A stretch of 64,000 nt of DNA from Alkalicoccobacillus porphyridii (GCF_007293315.1 NZ_VLXZ01000005.1:248001-312000); one strand, 5' to 3'. Positions 21,131 through 31,261 are shown, counted from the first letter of the stretch. Translations and numbers: made by a program. The notes: generated by a model from the letters alone, not told the origin.

Positions 21131-21712
21131 TTATGCGTTTACTTTTACCATTGAAGGTCGTAGGACACGATCCTTTAGCTTATAACCTTTTTGCAATTCT
21201 TCCACGATTTGATTGGATTCAAACCCTTCTTCCTCCACTTGCATCACAGCTTGATGCAGATGCGGATCAAAGGTCTCTCCAACTGTCTCAATTACTGTGA
21301 CGCCTTCTTTCTTAAGCGCCTCCTGTAACTGGTTATAAACCATATTCAGGCCTTGAGCCAATGATTTGGCTTCATCCCCCTCTGGTTTCACCGATAGGGC
21401 ACGCTCAAAATTATCAAGCGCAGGAAGTAACTCCTCTACAAAGCCCTGAGCTCTATATTTGGCCGCTGATTCCTTTTCCTCACGGGATCTTCTGCGGAAG
21501 TTATCATAGTCTGCTTGAACACGTAACAGTCGATTATTTAAATCAGCAATTTCAGCCTTATGTGCAGCTTCCTCCGATTGTTCATCCGCTTCATCCTGCT
21601 TATCCACCGCATGGCCTTCCATGACATCTGCCATTTCTTGTTCCTGCTGATCTTCCTGCTCTACTGCTTCTTTTTCTTCTTGATCAACATGTTCCTCTTG
21701 CTCTTTTTTCAT
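21131..21712 (-). CDS. grpE: Nucleotide exchange factor GrpE
   Basis: Exchanges ADP for ATP on DnaK. The very acidic, Gln-rich N-terminal tail (first 55 residues) is followed by the long dimer helix ([20 protein letters not shown]) and the C-terminal beta domain with [17 protein letters not shown] at 21712 is taken as the start, with GGAGG 11 bases upstream; an earlier TTG reads through that site. 193 residues. Confidence 0.95.
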   Translation of the reverse strand: MKKEQEEHVDQEEKEAVEQEDQQEQEMADVMEGHAVDKQDEADEQSEEAAHKAEIADLNNRLLRVQADYDNFRRRSREEKESAAKYRAQGFVEELLPALDNFERALSVKPEGDEAKSLAQGLNMVYNQLQEALKKEGVTVIETVGETFDPHLHQAVMQVEEEGFESNQIVEELQKGYKLKDRVLRPSMVKVNA

Positions 21713-21800
21713 TGTTACTTTCACCTCCAAAAGAAATATGCTATGTATTGCTGACTAAAGCAAAAGCACAATACTTTAGTCACAATTCCGAATAAGAAAC

Positions 21801-22826
21801 TTAACGATACAAACTCGTCAATAGCTTGGTCAAATCCTTTGATAAATAGTCAACTACATTAATTACACGCTGATACTCCATTCGAGTTGGACCAATAATG
21901 CCGATGGTTCCTACATGCTGGTCACCAACTGAATAATCAGCTGTAATCATACTGCAGTCATCAAAGGCTTCCAGCTTGTTCTCATGCCCAATCTTCACCT
22001 GCAGCCCTGAACTTTGTGTGCTAAGGAGCTTGTGAATGGTTTGATCTTCCTCCAAGAAGTTATACAGTAGTCGAACTTTATCCAAATCTCTAAATTCAGG
22101 TTGATTTAGGATATTTGTTTTTCCACTATAGAAAACTTTATGAGAACGCTCTATCGAAAGTGAAATCTGTAAACTTTCCAATAGAGAATCATAAGCAGTT
22201 ACATGCTGACGCATAAGGTGAGCCAGTTCCGTTTGAATAGCTGTTTGTAGCTTATACAAAGGAATGCCCATTAATCTTTGGTTCATCATATTAACCACTC
22301 GTTCAAGATCAGCGGGCTGGACATGCTCAGATAAATGCAGCATTTGATTCTCTACATGTCCGGTAGAACTAACAAGAATGAGAATGGCTTTATCAGAAGA
22401 AAGCGGAACAATTTGCACGCTGCGAAGTCTTGCATCTTCCATCTCAGGACCAAGTACTATGGAAATGTAGCTGGTCATTTCCGACAATACACGCGCAGAC
22501 TGTTTGAACATCTCCTCAAGCTCCTGAGCTTGTGTTGAGAAGACGGACTGAATACTTTCTTTCTCTTTCATCGTCAAACGTCGAGGCATAAGAAGATGGT
22601 CTACATAAAACCGGTAGCCCTTTTGAGAAGGAATTCTTCCAGCCGAACTGTGTGGCTTCTCTAAAAAACCCAGCTCTTCAAGATCAGACATATCGTTACG
22701 AATCGTAGCCGGGCTAAAAGAAATATCATGACGTTTTGAGATACTGCGCGACCCAATTGGCTCTGCAGAACGAATATATTCATCAACAATTGCATGTAAT
22801 ATCGACAACTGTCTCTCTGTCAGCAT
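21801..22826 (-). CDS. hrcA: Heat-inducible transcription repressor HrcA
   Basis: Represses class I heat-shock genes by binding CIRCE, with GroEL as co-modulator. The N-terminal winged helix (about 1-75) includes EPIGSRSISKRHDISFSPAT, followed by the GAF-like and dimerisation regions; 341 residues. It is the first gene of the operon and its own 5' region carries a perfect CIRCE, so it is autoregulated. Confidence 0.97.
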   Translation of the reverse strand: MLTERQLSILHAIVDEYIRSAEPIGSRSISKRHDISFSPATIRNDMSDLEELGFLEKPHSSAGRIPSQKGYRFYVDHLLMPRRLTMKEKESIQSVFSTQAQELEEMFKQSARVLSEMTSYISIVLGPEMEDARLRSVQIVPLSSDKAILILVSSTGHVENQMLHLSEHVQPADLERVVNMMNQRLMGIPLYKLQTAIQTELAHLMRQHVTAYDSLLESLQISLSIERSHKVFYSGKTNILNQPEFRDLDKVRLLYNFLEEDQTIHKLLSTQSSGLQVKIGHENKLEAFDDCSMITADYSVGDQHVGTIGIIGPTRMEYQRVINVVDYLSKDLTKLLTSLYR

Positions 22827-22841
22827 TTCAAATCACCCCTG

Positions 22842-22868
22842 TTAGCACTCTCTAATTACGAGTGCTAA
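22842..22868 (-). promoter_or_regulatory. CIRCE operator of the hrcA-grpE-dnaK operon
   Basis: TTAGCACTC (22842-22850), nine spacer bases and GAGTGCTAA (22860-22868) match the CIRCE consensus without mismatch. It lies 15 bases upstream of the hrcA start, in the transcribed leader just after the promoter. Confidence 0.98.
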
Positions 22869-22878
22869 TTCTATTGAT

Positions 22879-22907
22879 AAGTTATCAAATAGGTCAGAGT
22901 TTGTCAA
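22879..22907 (-). promoter_or_regulatory. Sigma-A promoter of the heat-shock operon
   Basis: TTGACA (22907-22902), 17 bases, TAACTT (22884-22879). The start of transcription falls at the edge of the CIRCE element, the usual arrangement for HrcA repression. Confidence 0.8.
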
Positions 22908-22933
22908 TATGAAAGCTCCCAGAAAAATAGAAT

Positions 22934-24100
22934 TTACTTAAGAGATAATTGGTCATCCTCAAGCACCGCTAAAAATGCTTCAAATACTTCATTACCTAAA
23001 AGCAGACCTTTGTCAGTTAATCGCAGTGAGGTTCCTTGATACTCCAGCAATCCCCTTGTTATTAAATCTTGAATTTGGTTAGCGTAGAGCTCTTCAAAAC
23101 GATAGTGATATTTTGCCTGAAACTCTTCTGGGTTTATCCCCTGGCGCTTACGTAATCCAAGAAACATAGCTTCCTCAAGTCTTTCACTAGCTGTGACCAC
23201 ATGAGATGTAATTCTAGGCAGCTCTTTATCTTTTACAGCTTGAATATAGCGGTTGATTGGTCCGATATTCTGATATCTAACCCCATTTACATACCCTGAT
23301 GCCCCAGCTCCAAACCCAAAATACGATTCATTATTCCAATACACCAAATTATGCTTGCTTTCATAGCCAAGCTTAGCAAAATTACTAATTTCATATTGAG
23401 TTAATCCCGCTTGTTTAGTGGTTGATAGAAGCGTCTGATACATAGTAATCTCGTGTTCTTCTGGTGGTAACTGAAGGTTGCCTTTGCGCTGCCTGTTATA
23501 AAAAACAGTTTTTTCTTCAATTTTAAGTGAATACGCAGAGATATGCTCAATATTCAAACCATAAGCGAGACGGAGCGTCTCAGCAAATGACTCAGGTGTT
23601 TGTTTAGGTAAACCAAACATCAAATCAATGGATAGATTTTGAAACCCAACCTCTCGCGCTGTGTGTATCGCTTCAAACACACTGTCCTGTCGATGAGTAC
23701 GTCCAATCATTTCAAGAAGCTCATGATCAAAGGTCTGTACTCCGATGCTCAGCCTGTTGACCCCAGCGTTAAAAAGTACACTCAGTTTATCTGCTTCTGC
23801 ACTATCTGGATTCACTTCAACGGTCCATTCTTCCAGCTGATCAAGCGGAAAGATTTGCTTCATTCCTTCTACTAGATAAGAAAGCTGACTTGCGCTTAAT
23901 GCGGTTGGTGTCCCACCGCCAATATAAATCGTACGAATAGACGGAGATGGGTTGGTCTCCTGTTCTTGTCTCATCTCATCAAGCAGTACATCTAAATAAG
24001 CCTGAACTGGCTGATTTTTTAGATACACCTTATTAAAATCGCAATAATGACAAATATGCTCACAAAAAGGAATATGGACATATATTGCATCTGCACTCAT
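22934..24100 (-). CDS. hemW: Radical SAM protein HemW
   Basis: Oxygen-independent coproporphyrinogen oxidase-like protein, now regarded as a haem chaperone. It shows the radical-SAM motif CEHICHYCDF near 13-22 and the GGGTPT block; 388 residues. ATG at 24100 is preferred because GAAAGGGGG lies about ten bases upstream; the 30-base longer form lacks an RBS. It is 63 bases downstream of lepA, the usual neighbour in Bacillus. Confidence 0.9.
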   Translation of the reverse strand: MSADAIYVHIPFCEHICHYCDFNKVYLKNQPVQAYLDVLLDEMRQEQETNPSPSIRTIYIGGGTPTALSASQLSYLVEGMKQIFPLDQLEEWTVEVNPDSAEADKLSVLFNAGVNRLSIGVQTFDHELLEMIGRTHRQDSVFEAIHTAREVGFQNLSIDLMFGLPKQTPESFAETLRLAYGLNIEHISAYSLKIEEKTVFYNRQRKGNLQLPPEEHEITMYQTLLSTTKQAGLTQYEISNFAKLGYESKHNLVYWNNESYFGFGAGASGYVNGVRYQNIGPINRYIQAVKDKELPRITSHVVTASERLEEAMFLGLRKRQGINPEEFQAKYHYRFEELYANQIQDLITRGLLEYQGTSLRLTDKGLLLGNEVFEAFLAVLEDDQLSLK

Positions 24101-24163
24101 GTTGCCCATCCCCCTTTCTTCTCCTAACATGGTAAAAAGCCGGCATATGCCAGCCTTTTCCTT

Positions 24164-25984
24164 TTATTCATCCATCCGTAAGACTGCCATAAATGCCTCC
24201 TGGGGAACTTCCACATTCCCAACAGCCTTCATGCGTTTCTTACCTTCTTTTTGTTTCTCTAGCAATTTACGCTTACGAGAGATATCTCCCCCGTAACATT
24301 TTGCCAGTACGTTCTTACGCATTGCTTTTATAGTTGAACGCGCAATGATTTTTTGACCAATACTTGCCTGAATCGGTACTTCGAATTGCTGACGAGGAAT
24401 AAGCTCCTTTAGCTTTTCAACGATAATCTTTCCACGTTCATATGCAAATTCACGGTGCACAATAATGGATAGGGCGTCTACTTTTTCACCATTCAAGAGA
24501 ATATCCATTTTCACAAGATTGGATGCTTTATAGCCAATCAATTCGTAATCAAACGACGCATAGCCTTTTGTGTTTGATTTTAACTGATCAAAGAAATCAT
24601 ACACAATTTCTGAGAGCGGAATCTCATAGACAATTTGCACACGATTCGCATCTAAGTATTGCATGTCAATAAAGTTACCACGCTTCTTCTGACAAAGCTC
24701 CATAACTGAACCAACATAATCATTTGGTACCATCACTTTTGCTTTAACATACGGCTCTTCAACCCGCTCAACCTTTTGAGCATCTGGCATGTTTGCCGGG
24801 TTATCAATTTGTATGGATTCACCATTTGTTAATTCAACATTATAAATAACACTTGGTGCCGTTGTAATTAGGGTAATACCAAATTCTCTTTCAATACGCT
24901 CTTGGATAATTTCCATATGAAGAAGCCCAAGGAATCCACAACGGAAACCAAAGCCTAGAGCCTGTGATGTCTCTGGCTCGTATTGAAGAGAAGCATCGTT
25001 AAGCTCAAGTCTTTCTAACGCTTCACGAAGGTCATTGTATTCATTCGTATCGACTGGATACAGACCACAATACACCATCGGATTCATCTTTCTGTAGCCC
25101 GGTAGCGCCTCGTCCGTTGGGTGATCTGCACTCGTAATGGTGTCACCCACACGTGTATCACCGACATTTTTGATAGCTGCTGTTAAAAAGCCAACGTCTC
25201 CAACCGTTAATTCATCCCGCTTTGTCACTTTTGGGGTAAAGACGCCAATTTCACTTACTTCAAATTCTTTACCTGTAGCCATCATCTTTATGCGATCGCC
25301 GGTTTTAATCGTTCCTTCCACCACTCTAATGTAAGCCACGACCCCACGATAGGCATCATAAAGTGAATCGAAAATAAGGGCTTTAAACGGAGCAGCAGGA
25401 TCACCAGTAGGTGCTGGTACTTTTTCTACAACCTGCTCCAGAATTTCCTCTATACCGATTCCATTTTTGGCGGAGGCATGTACAGCCTCGGAAGTATCAA
25501 GACCAATAACATCTTCTACTTCCTGCTTCACTCGTTCAGGTTCAGCACTTGGCAAATCAATCTTGTTTATAACTGGTAGAATCTCTAAATCATTATCTAA
25601 GGCTAAATATACATTTGCAAGCGTTTGTGCCTCAATCCCCTGTGCGGCGTCAACAATCAAAAGAGCTCCTTCACAGGCGGCAAGACTACGCGACACTTCA
25701 TAGGTGAAGTCGACATGTCCCGGTGTATCAATTAAATGGAAGATGTACTCTTCCCCATCTTTTGCTTTGTATTGTAACTGCACAGCATTTAGCTTAATCG
25801 TAATACCGCGCTCTCTTTCTAAATCCATGGCATCAAGTGTCTGATCCTTCATTTCGCGATGAGTTAGGGCACCGGTCAATTCTAAAATCCGATCAGCAAG
25901 TGTTGATTTCCCATGGTCTATATGGGCAATAATCGAGAAGTTACGAATCCTCGATCGCCTTTCTAACCGTTGATCATTATTCAT
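24164..25984 (-). CDS. lepA: Elongation factor 4 (LepA)
   Basis: Ribosome-binding GTPase related to EF-G, thought to act in translation under stress and in ribosome assembly. G1 is AHIDHGKST near 20, G3 DTPGH and G4 NKIDLP, followed by EF-G-like domains and the LepA-specific C terminus with [11 protein letters not shown] and ending [14 protein letters not shown]; 606 residues. The true start is ATG at 25984 ([16 protein letters not shown]) after AGGAGTG. A 99-base longer in-frame start has no support. Confidence 0.97.
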   Translation of the reverse strand: MNNDQRLERRSRIRNFSIIAHIDHGKSTLADRILELTGALTHREMKDQTLDAMDLERERGITIKLNAVQLQYKAKDGEEYIFHLIDTPGHVDFTYEVSRSLAACEGALLIVDAAQGIEAQTLANVYLALDNDLEILPVINKIDLPSAEPERVKQEVEDVIGLDTSEAVHASAKNGIGIEEILEQVVEKVPAPTGDPAAPFKALIFDSLYDAYRGVVAYIRVVEGTIKTGDRIKMMATGKEFEVSEIGVFTPKVTKRDELTVGDVGFLTAAIKNVGDTRVGDTITSADHPTDEALPGYRKMNPMVYCGLYPVDTNEYNDLREALERLELNDASLQYEPETSQALGFGFRCGFLGLLHMEIIQERIEREFGITLITTAPSVIYNVELTNGESIQIDNPANMPDAQKVERVEEPYVKAKVMVPNDYVGSVMELCQKKRGNFIDMQYLDANRVQIVYEIPLSEIVYDFFDQLKSNTKGYASFDYELIGYKASNLVKMDILLNGEKVDALSIIVHREFAYERGKIIVEKLKELIPRQQFEVPIQASIGQKIIARSTIKAMRKNVLAKCYGGDISRKRKLLEKQKEGKKRMKAVGNVEVPQEAFMAVLRMDE

Positions 25985-26100
25985 TCTACAATCACTCCTA
26001 CAGCTTACGTACACAAATACACTATTTTCTATTATAGCAACCTGTAGGAAAGCATTCAATACGCAGTCTATAAATGTGGACACTCATTTTTCAGGTGTCA

Positions 26101-26433
26101 TTATTCTTCTCTTCCATTTAGCCCCACATCTATTGCATAAATTAATCGATTCAGCATCCCACGGCTTACATTCTCTAGGCCAGATGCGCTACTTATTGCT
26201 GCTTCCGAGAAGAAGTTATGATTCTCCTCATTTGTCTGCTCCTGCTTCGCTACTAAGTCAACCCTTGTTGATTCAGGATGTGTAGGAGCGACGATATGAT
26301 CTGCAGCCGTCTGCTCTAGAGGAGCTGGATGTGATATGTCCATGCGTTCATTAATATATTGGATACCAAACATTGCACCAAGCAAAACAGCGATGAAAAA
26401 GAGACCAAGTTGAATCATCCATTTTTTAGCCAT
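26101..26433 (-). CDS. yqxA: YqxA family protein
   Basis: A 110-residue protein with one N-terminal membrane helix (about 7-26) and a hydrophilic extracellular part. It matches YqxA, the small protein after spoIIP in Bacillus; function is unknown and it is presumably sporulation-associated by position. The ATG overlaps the spoIIP stop (TGATG) and has AGAGGGGG upstream, so the two are translationally coupled. Confidence 0.85.
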   Translation of the reverse strand: MAKKWMIQLGLFFIAVLLGAMFGIQYINERMDISHPAPLEQTAADHIVAPTHPESTRVDLVAKQEQTNEENHNFFSEAAISSASGLENVSRGMLNRLIYAIDVGLNGREE

Positions 26434-27614
26434 CAAGAATCCCCCTCTTGCAACGACCAATAATACTCGGCAATCACATCCGCTAAAGCCTCTGAGGACC
26501 GATACGTCTCTTCTAAAGTATTCTCAACGCCTCCAACTTCAATCAACATGGATTGGGGAGCCAAGTCCTGATTAAATACCCCATTTGTTTTTGAACCCTC
26601 TTTGGTAAGAACTCCTCTGCTTAAGCCAGGATAACGCTCTTCCAATAATTCATTTAAATCCTCAGCGAGCTTTGTATTCGATTGGGCATTTGGATTATTC
26701 CCCCCGACTACAAAAAACGTTCTTGCATAGTCCTCGCCATTAATAGTAACTGTTGTTTTATTACGACTTGATGAGTCTCTGTGCAGATCAAAAAATAATT
26801 CAAAGTCATTTGTCCCTTCTACAGCTTCCAAAAGAAAATCTCTGGCTGCATCATATGATCTGTTGTAGTTCCAGCCCTTGCTTTTTAAATGCTCCTGTAC
26901 ACTCCGTTCCTCCAGTGAAGCACCAATTCCTCTTCTTTCAAGCTCTTGCCTTAGCTTTTCACTCGTTTGTGTAATGTTTACTTTATTATTAAATGCTTCT
27001 TCTGAATTAAGCTCGGGAAGAAAGGACTCTGTATCATGAGTATTAATGAGATAGACTACTTTTTTATCGCCAGTGTTCTGTTCGGATTGTCCCTGCTGCT
27101 GTTTAGCCTCTTCCGCTTCTTTTTCAAGCTGAATGACTTTTTCTAGACTTTCTTGCTTTGCTTCTTGTTCAGCTAATTGAACATCCATCGGTGGACTTGA
27201 CTCGTGTGAGAGGGTTGTATAGTCCGTTCCCTCCCCGGCAATATAAATCTGGGAATCAAAAAAAGCAAAACCAGGTAGCTCGCGCCCCAAAAAGCTTCGC
27301 GGATCCTCTGGATTTAAGCTTGTTACTAATTGAAAAGCAAGTGGCGCAAGCTTCATTTGACGGTTTTCAACAGGAAGCGGAGCTGAAAAATGTGTGTTTT
27401 CCATACCCATAACCTGCAGCAGCTGCTCGCCTGCCAATGCTGTAGACCAAGAATGAATATACTGAGAGGACAACCCTCTACCTTGTCCAACAGAAGTTAA
27501 GATACTCACTAGAATAAACAAACTAATGACACCAACGACAGATTTGATCAATAGCTGTTTAATACTTGTCCGATTGACCCGAATGGTCATTCCCCCAAAA
27601 TGACTTGACCTCAT
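26433..27614 (-). CDS. spoIIP: Stage II sporulation protein P (peptidoglycan amidase)
   Basis: Amidase/endopeptidase of the SpoIIDMP complex that thins septal peptidoglycan during engulfment. An N-terminal membrane anchor (about 22-42) is followed by an acidic, Gln-rich linker (145-185) and the amidase domain. Likely zinc ligands are in INTHDTESF and DLHRDSSS, with a C-terminal MLIEVGGVENT. 393 residues. It follows gpr, as in B. subtilis. Confidence 0.93.
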   Translation of the reverse strand: MRSSHFGGMTIRVNRTSIKQLLIKSVVGVISLFILVSILTSVGQGRGLSSQYIHSWSTALAGEQLLQVMGMENTHFSAPLPVENRQMKLAPLAFQLVTSLNPEDPRSFLGRELPGFAFFDSQIYIAGEGTDYTTLSHESSPPMDVQLAEQEAKQESLEKVIQLEKEAEEAKQQQGQSEQNTGDKKVVYLINTHDTESFLPELNSEEAFNNKVNITQTSEKLRQELERRGIGASLEERSVQEHLKSKGWNYNRSYDAARDFLLEAVEGTNDFELFFDLHRDSSSRNKTTVTINGEDYARTFFVVGGNNPNAQSNTKLAEDLNELLEERYPGLSRGVLTKEGSKTNGVFNQDLAPQSMLIEVGGVENTLEETYRSSEALADVIAEYYWSLQEGDS

Positions 27615-27703
27615 CCTATCACTCCCACATCCAATACCAAGCTACTGATATCTATTCTCGAGGCAGACAAGCTAGAACTGTTTTAAGATAGTCTCTGCAT
27701 AAA

Positions 27704-27738
27704 AAAGCTCAGTAACGATTAAATCGCTACTGAGCTTT
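27704..27738 (-). terminator. Terminator after gpr
   Basis: AAAGCTCAGTA / TACTGAGCTTT arms, extended with one mismatch, followed on the minus strand by TTTTTTATG. It separates gpr from spoIIP. Confidence 0.85.
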
Positions 27739-27765
27739 CTTTTAATAGATGAATCAAGATACGGC

Positions 27766-28866
27766 TTATCGTGTGTAAGCTCCTAGGTTTGATTGATCAA
27801 CCTGATTGTGCAGGGCGGCATTTATTCCTCCTGCCAACACATGGGCCATATCGTCAATAAAGACATCTATCTCTTTAGGTGTCACCATAAGATTATGCCC
27901 TATCGGTGAAAGGACCTCGGAAATAAGCTGCCGCTTTTCCTGTTCAGGTAACGTACCAACAATACCTAAAACGGTTTCGCGCTTTTTCTCATCCGGAAGA
28001 TCTTCCTCGGTTAATGTCCGCTTCTCCCCAAATGTCATGCCCGCAGGAGCTAAAGCTCTAGAAGGAGCATTGCCAGTTTTCATCTCTCTTCCAAAGTGTT
28101 TTAATACATAGTCAATTGTGTCACTCGTGATTGTAACGGCATCTACAACCGTGGGAATCCCAATCGCAATCACCGGAATTCCTAATGTATCCTTACTGAT
28201 CTCTTTACGCTTGTTTCCAACGCCACTCCCAGGGTGGATACCTGTATCAGTAATTTGAATTGTCGTATTTACCCGCTCTACCGATCTTGAAGCAAGTGCA
28301 TCAATCACAATTAAGAAGTCCGGTTTGACCTTTTCGATCACACCGAATAAGATATCGCTGGTTTCAATACCTGTTAGACCCATCACTCCAGGAGTTAAGG
28401 CACTGACCGAGCGAAAGCCATCCTGCACCTCTTCGGGAGCCAATTCAAACAAATGCCGAGTGACGAGTATCTCTTCAATCGCAATGGGACCCAGTGCATC
28501 AGGCGTCACATTCCAGTTTCCTAGCCCTATTACAAGGCAAGTGTCCTGTTCATTCACACCCGATTCTTTTAGAAAGCTGTGAAAGGAAGAGGCAAATACC
28601 TTCTCAAGCTTCGCCTGCAAATCCGTGTCCTTTACTCGAATTCCCTGTGATTCAAAGGTTAAATAATTGCCAGCCTTTTTCCCTAGTTTAGGAGCCGCTT
28701 CTTCATCAATTGTTACTCTTGTCACAATCACGCCATCAATTTCATCTTTTTTAACTTGAATGCCTGAAGCAGGTTCAGATTCTGGCTGCTTCTCTTTATA
28801 TAGCTCATGAGCCTCAACTGCCAAATCCGTGCGGACCTCAAAAGGCTCCATATTTAAATTTTTCAT
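27766..28866 (-). CDS. gpr: Germination protease GPR
   Basis: Aspartic protease, made as a zymogen in the forespore, that degrades small acid-soluble spore proteins at germination. 366 residues, with the family blocks [16 protein letters not shown] and [12 protein letters not shown] plus [10 protein letters not shown]. It diverges from rpsT, as in B. subtilis. A forespore sigma-G promoter is expected in the 240-base divergent region; the best weak candidate is TGAAAT-N17-ATATAAG. Confidence 0.95.
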   Translation of the reverse strand: MKNLNMEPFEVRTDLAVEAHELYKEKQPESEPASGIQVKKDEIDGVIVTRVTIDEEAAPKLGKKAGNYLTFESQGIRVKDTDLQAKLEKVFASSFHSFLKESGVNEQDTCLVIGLGNWNVTPDALGPIAIEEILVTRHLFELAPEEVQDGFRSVSALTPGVMGLTGIETSDILFGVIEKVKPDFLIVIDALASRSVERVNTTIQITDTGIHPGSGVGNKRKEISKDTLGIPVIAIGIPTVVDAVTITSDTIDYVLKHFGREMKTGNAPSRALAPAGMTFGEKRTLTEEDLPDEKKRETVLGIVGTLPEQEKRQLISEVLSPIGHNLMVTPKEIDVFIDDMAHVLAGGINAALHNQVDQSNLGAYTR

Positions 28867-28947
28867 TGTCTACCACCTCTTTACCTATTTTGCTTATATC
28901 CTTCCTCATGTCAGACATTTCATGCACCCTTAATCCTAAGAGAGCTA

Positions 28948-28976
28948 TTGCTTTTATGTAGCGATTTTGATAAAAT
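28948..28976 (+). promoter_or_regulatory. Likely sigma-A promoter of rpsT
   Basis: TTGCTT (28948-28953), 17 bases, TAAAAT (28971-28976). It implies a 5' leader of about 120 bases, long enough for autoregulation by S20, which is known in other bacteria but not shown here. Confidence 0.6.
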
Positions 28977-29104
28977 GCTTGTTGTTATACAAGTGAATCT
29001 AAAACAGCATTTCAATTGCTGATAACTGTGAGTAAAAGGACGCTCTTCTTTGACCAAACTAGTTATAAATTGAGAATTGGCTGTTTGCTCAGGAGGTGAA
29101 ACAC

Positions 29105-29371
29105 ATGGCAAATATTAAATCTGCAATTAAACGCGTGAAAACAAATGACAAGCGTCGTGCTCAAAACGTTGCTTACAAATCAGCTCTACGTACTGCCATC
29201 AAAAACTTCGAGAAGAAAGTTGAAGCTGGAGAAACAGAAGGAGCTCAGGTTGCATTTGCTGAGGCTACAAAGAAGATTGACAAAGCTTCAAGCAAAGGAC
29301 TTATCCATAAAAACAATGCTGCACGTACAAAGTCTCGTCTAGCTAAACAGCTTAACGGTCTTTCAGCATAA
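29105..29371 (+). CDS. rpsT: 30S ribosomal protein S20
   Basis: 88-residue basic protein that binds 16S rRNA early in assembly. It begins [20 protein letters not shown], the family signature. The ATG at 29105 follows AGGAGGTG at 29091-29098; an in-frame GTG three codons earlier overlaps that site. Single-gene transcript with two tandem terminators. Confidence 0.97.
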   Translation: MANIKSAIKRVKTNDKRRAQNVAYKSALRTAIKNFEKKVEAGETEGAQVAFAEATKKIDKASSKGLIHKNNAARTKSRLAKQLNGLSA

Positions 29372-29377
29372 AAAAAG

Positions 29378-29434
29378 AAACGACTCATAATGAGTCGTTT
29401 TTGCTTGTCGGCAGTTTGCCGGCAAGCTTTTTTT
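29378..29434 (+). terminator. Tandem terminators after rpsT
   Basis: The first hairpin AAACGACTCAT / ATGAGTCGTTT (29378-29400) is T-rich on both sides and can also stop holA transcripts coming from the right. The second, GCTTG.CGGCA / TTGCCG.CAAGC (29403-29426), is followed by seven T residues. Confidence 0.88.
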
Positions 29435-29451
29435 ATTTTGTAGAACAGCAT

Positions 29452-29880
29452 TTCTTGGTAACGAGTAAAATCTTCTTGCAGATGGGTGCTGTTCTCTTGG
29501 TACCGTGCTTCTGTTCTTGGTAAATGCCGTATCCTTCTTGCTAACAGGTCCTGTTCTCTTGGTATCGTGCTTCTCTTCTTGGTAAATGCCTTATCCTTCT
29601 TGCTAACAGGTCCTGTTCTCTTGGTACCGTGCTTCTCTTCTTGGTAAAGGCCTCACCCTTCTTGCTAACAGATCCATCTCTCTTGCTACCGTGCCTCTGT
29701 TCTTGGTAAAGGCCCCATCCTTCTTGCTAACAGGTCCAGTTCTCTTGGTACCGTGCCTCGCTTCTTGGTAAAGGCTTCATCCTTCTTGCTATCAGTTCTA
29801 ACTCTCTTGGTACGGTGCTTCGCTTCTTGGCAAAATCCTCATCCCTCTTACTGTCAGTCCCACACTACTCAGCTAACACG
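29452..29880. repeat. Tandem array of 62-bp repeats, about 6.9 copies
   Basis: The motif TTCTTGG recurs at 29452, 29514, 29576, 29638, 29700, 29762 and 29824, exactly 62 bases apart each time. Each unit has three sub-repeats built on TCTTG(G/C)TA, spaced 21, 21 and 20 bases. Because 62 is not a multiple of three and stops occur in all frames, it is non-coding. It lies between the rpsT terminators and the holA stop and would be transcribed as the holA 3' untranslated region. The central copies are most alike; the ends are more divergent. Confidence 0.95.
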
Positions 29881-29884
29881 CCTC

Positions 29885-30928
29885 TTATGCACTTCGCTCT
29901 GAGGCTAGTGAACCGAGTTTAATGATAAACATCTCGACTGCAAATTCCTTATCCTGTTTGCCTGTCTTAATGGCATAGTCTGTATCTGCTGCCGCCATCA
30001 AGCTGGCTTTTAGTCGCTTCTCGTCCAAACGTGCCACTTGCTTTGCGGCTAGCTTCACTACATATGGATGTAGCTTTAGTATACCAGCCATTTGTTTTTC
30101 CGAGTAAGATCGCTGTTTTAACTCCTTTACATGGAGATAAATTCGTAGCTGCCTGGTTAGCATAGCAAGAATCATTAATGGCTCCTCTTTACGTTTGATC
30201 ATTTCCTTATAAAGGGTGATAGCTTGGCTTATATCAGCTTTCATTGCTCGATCTATGAGATCAAACACAGATTGCTCAAGTGTTTTTGCCACTAGCTGTT
30301 CAACAACCTCCAATGTGACTTCTCCACCAACGCCGGTATAAAGCTGACATTTTTGCAGCTCTGAATTTAGTTGCATTAAATGAGTTCCTGCTAATTCAAT
30401 TAGCCTTCTTCTTACTGGAATTGAAACATCTATTCCTAAAACCGTAGCCTGTTCACCAATCCAAGCGACCGTATCCTGTTCCGTTAATTCAGATGCTGAG
30501 ACAACTGTCGCTAACGATTTTAATTGTTTCGTTACCTTTTTACGTTCATCAAGCTTTTCATATGGGGCAACCAAAATAAGTGTTGTTTCTGGAACAGGAT
30601 GCTTTAAATAAGCTTCCAGGCTTTCAAGCTGATGCTCCACGCCACCAGATTCTGCTTTTTGACTTGTTGCCAGGTAAAAATCCTGAACAATGACCACTTT
30701 TTTTCCCGAGAAAAATGGAAGAGTGGCAGCCTCTTCCATAATTTGCTGCAAAGGAACATCTGCTAAACGAAACCGCTGAACATTCATGTCCTGCTCTTCT
30801 TTTGTGAGTAGTTGTCCAAGAATTTCGTTTATAACTTCCTCCATTATAAATGCCTGCGTTCCATGAATGAAATATACAGGGTCTACCTGATTTTTTTTAA
30901 TATTTTTTATTTGTTTTATGTAGTCCAT
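29885..30928 (-). CDS. holA: DNA polymerase III delta subunit
   Basis: Clamp-loader subunit that opens the beta sliding clamp. The 347-residue protein begins MDYIKQIKNIKKNQVDPVYF and has the AAA+-like N-terminal fold, without a functional P loop, and the C-terminal collar region (LTRQLRIYLHVKEL). It lies between comEC/yqzM and rpsT as in B. subtilis. No terminator is seen between its stop and the 62-bp array. Confidence 0.95.
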   Translation of the reverse strand: MDYIKQIKNIKKNQVDPVYFIHGTQAFIMEEVINEILGQLLTKEEQDMNVQRFRLADVPLQQIMEEAATLPFFSGKKVVIVQDFYLATSQKAESGGVEHQLESLEAYLKHPVPETTLILVAPYEKLDERKKVTKQLKSLATVVSASELTEQDTVAWIGEQATVLGIDVSIPVRRRLIELAGTHLMQLNSELQKCQLYTGVGGEVTLEVVEQLVAKTLEQSVFDLIDRAMKADISQAITLYKEMIKRKEEPLMILAMLTRQLRIYLHVKELKQRSYSEKQMAGILKLHPYVVKLAAKQVARLDEKRLKASLMAAADTDYAIKTGKQDKEFAVEMFIIKLGSLASERSA

Positions 30929-31261
30929 CTAATAACCTCGTTTATCTCAGTTCTTATGCCTAGTGTATGAAACATCACTAAAAATAACAAGCTAAAGATA
31001 AGAGGAGGCGAGCTGATATAGCTGCCTCCATTTATAATAAACGCAAGGAAACGAGGCCCGGGAAATCCGCTTCTTTACGTGGTGAAAGACCGGTCTTTTT
31101 ATAAGGTATCCTATGCATGCAGGCTTTATAGGTGACAACTCTTAGCAATGGAACCAGTCTTCTAAAGATGGCCTCCAGGATTTAAATGTTTAAAGAAACA
31201 AGCATAGTAAAATAGAACGCTTTCGCTTATAATTAACCATAGAGAGAGAGGAGGATTTTTA
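30929..31261. other. Intergenic region between holA and yqzM
   Basis: No open frame with a start signal is seen. It holds an imperfect hairpin (GGAGGC at 31004-31009 with GCCTCC ending at 31029) and a 14-bp palindrome AAAGACCGGTCTTT (31085-31098) followed by TTTATAA. It must contain the divergent promoters of holA and yqzM; a TATAAT lies at 31228-31233, without a good -35 partner. Confidence 0.5.

Noticed and set aside
25985-26083. 33-codon N-terminal extension of LepA
   Set aside because: No RBS at the upstream ATG and the added residues do not resemble LepA, while [10 protein letters not shown] has an RBS and matches the family.
28920-29111. A 63-codon minus-strand frame upstream of rpsT
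   Set aside because: It lies across the rpsT promoter and RBS and has no start signal.
29452-29880. The tandem array considered as a CRISPR
   Set aside because: Units are directly adjacent with no unique spacers, copies diverge gradually, and no cas genes are nearby.
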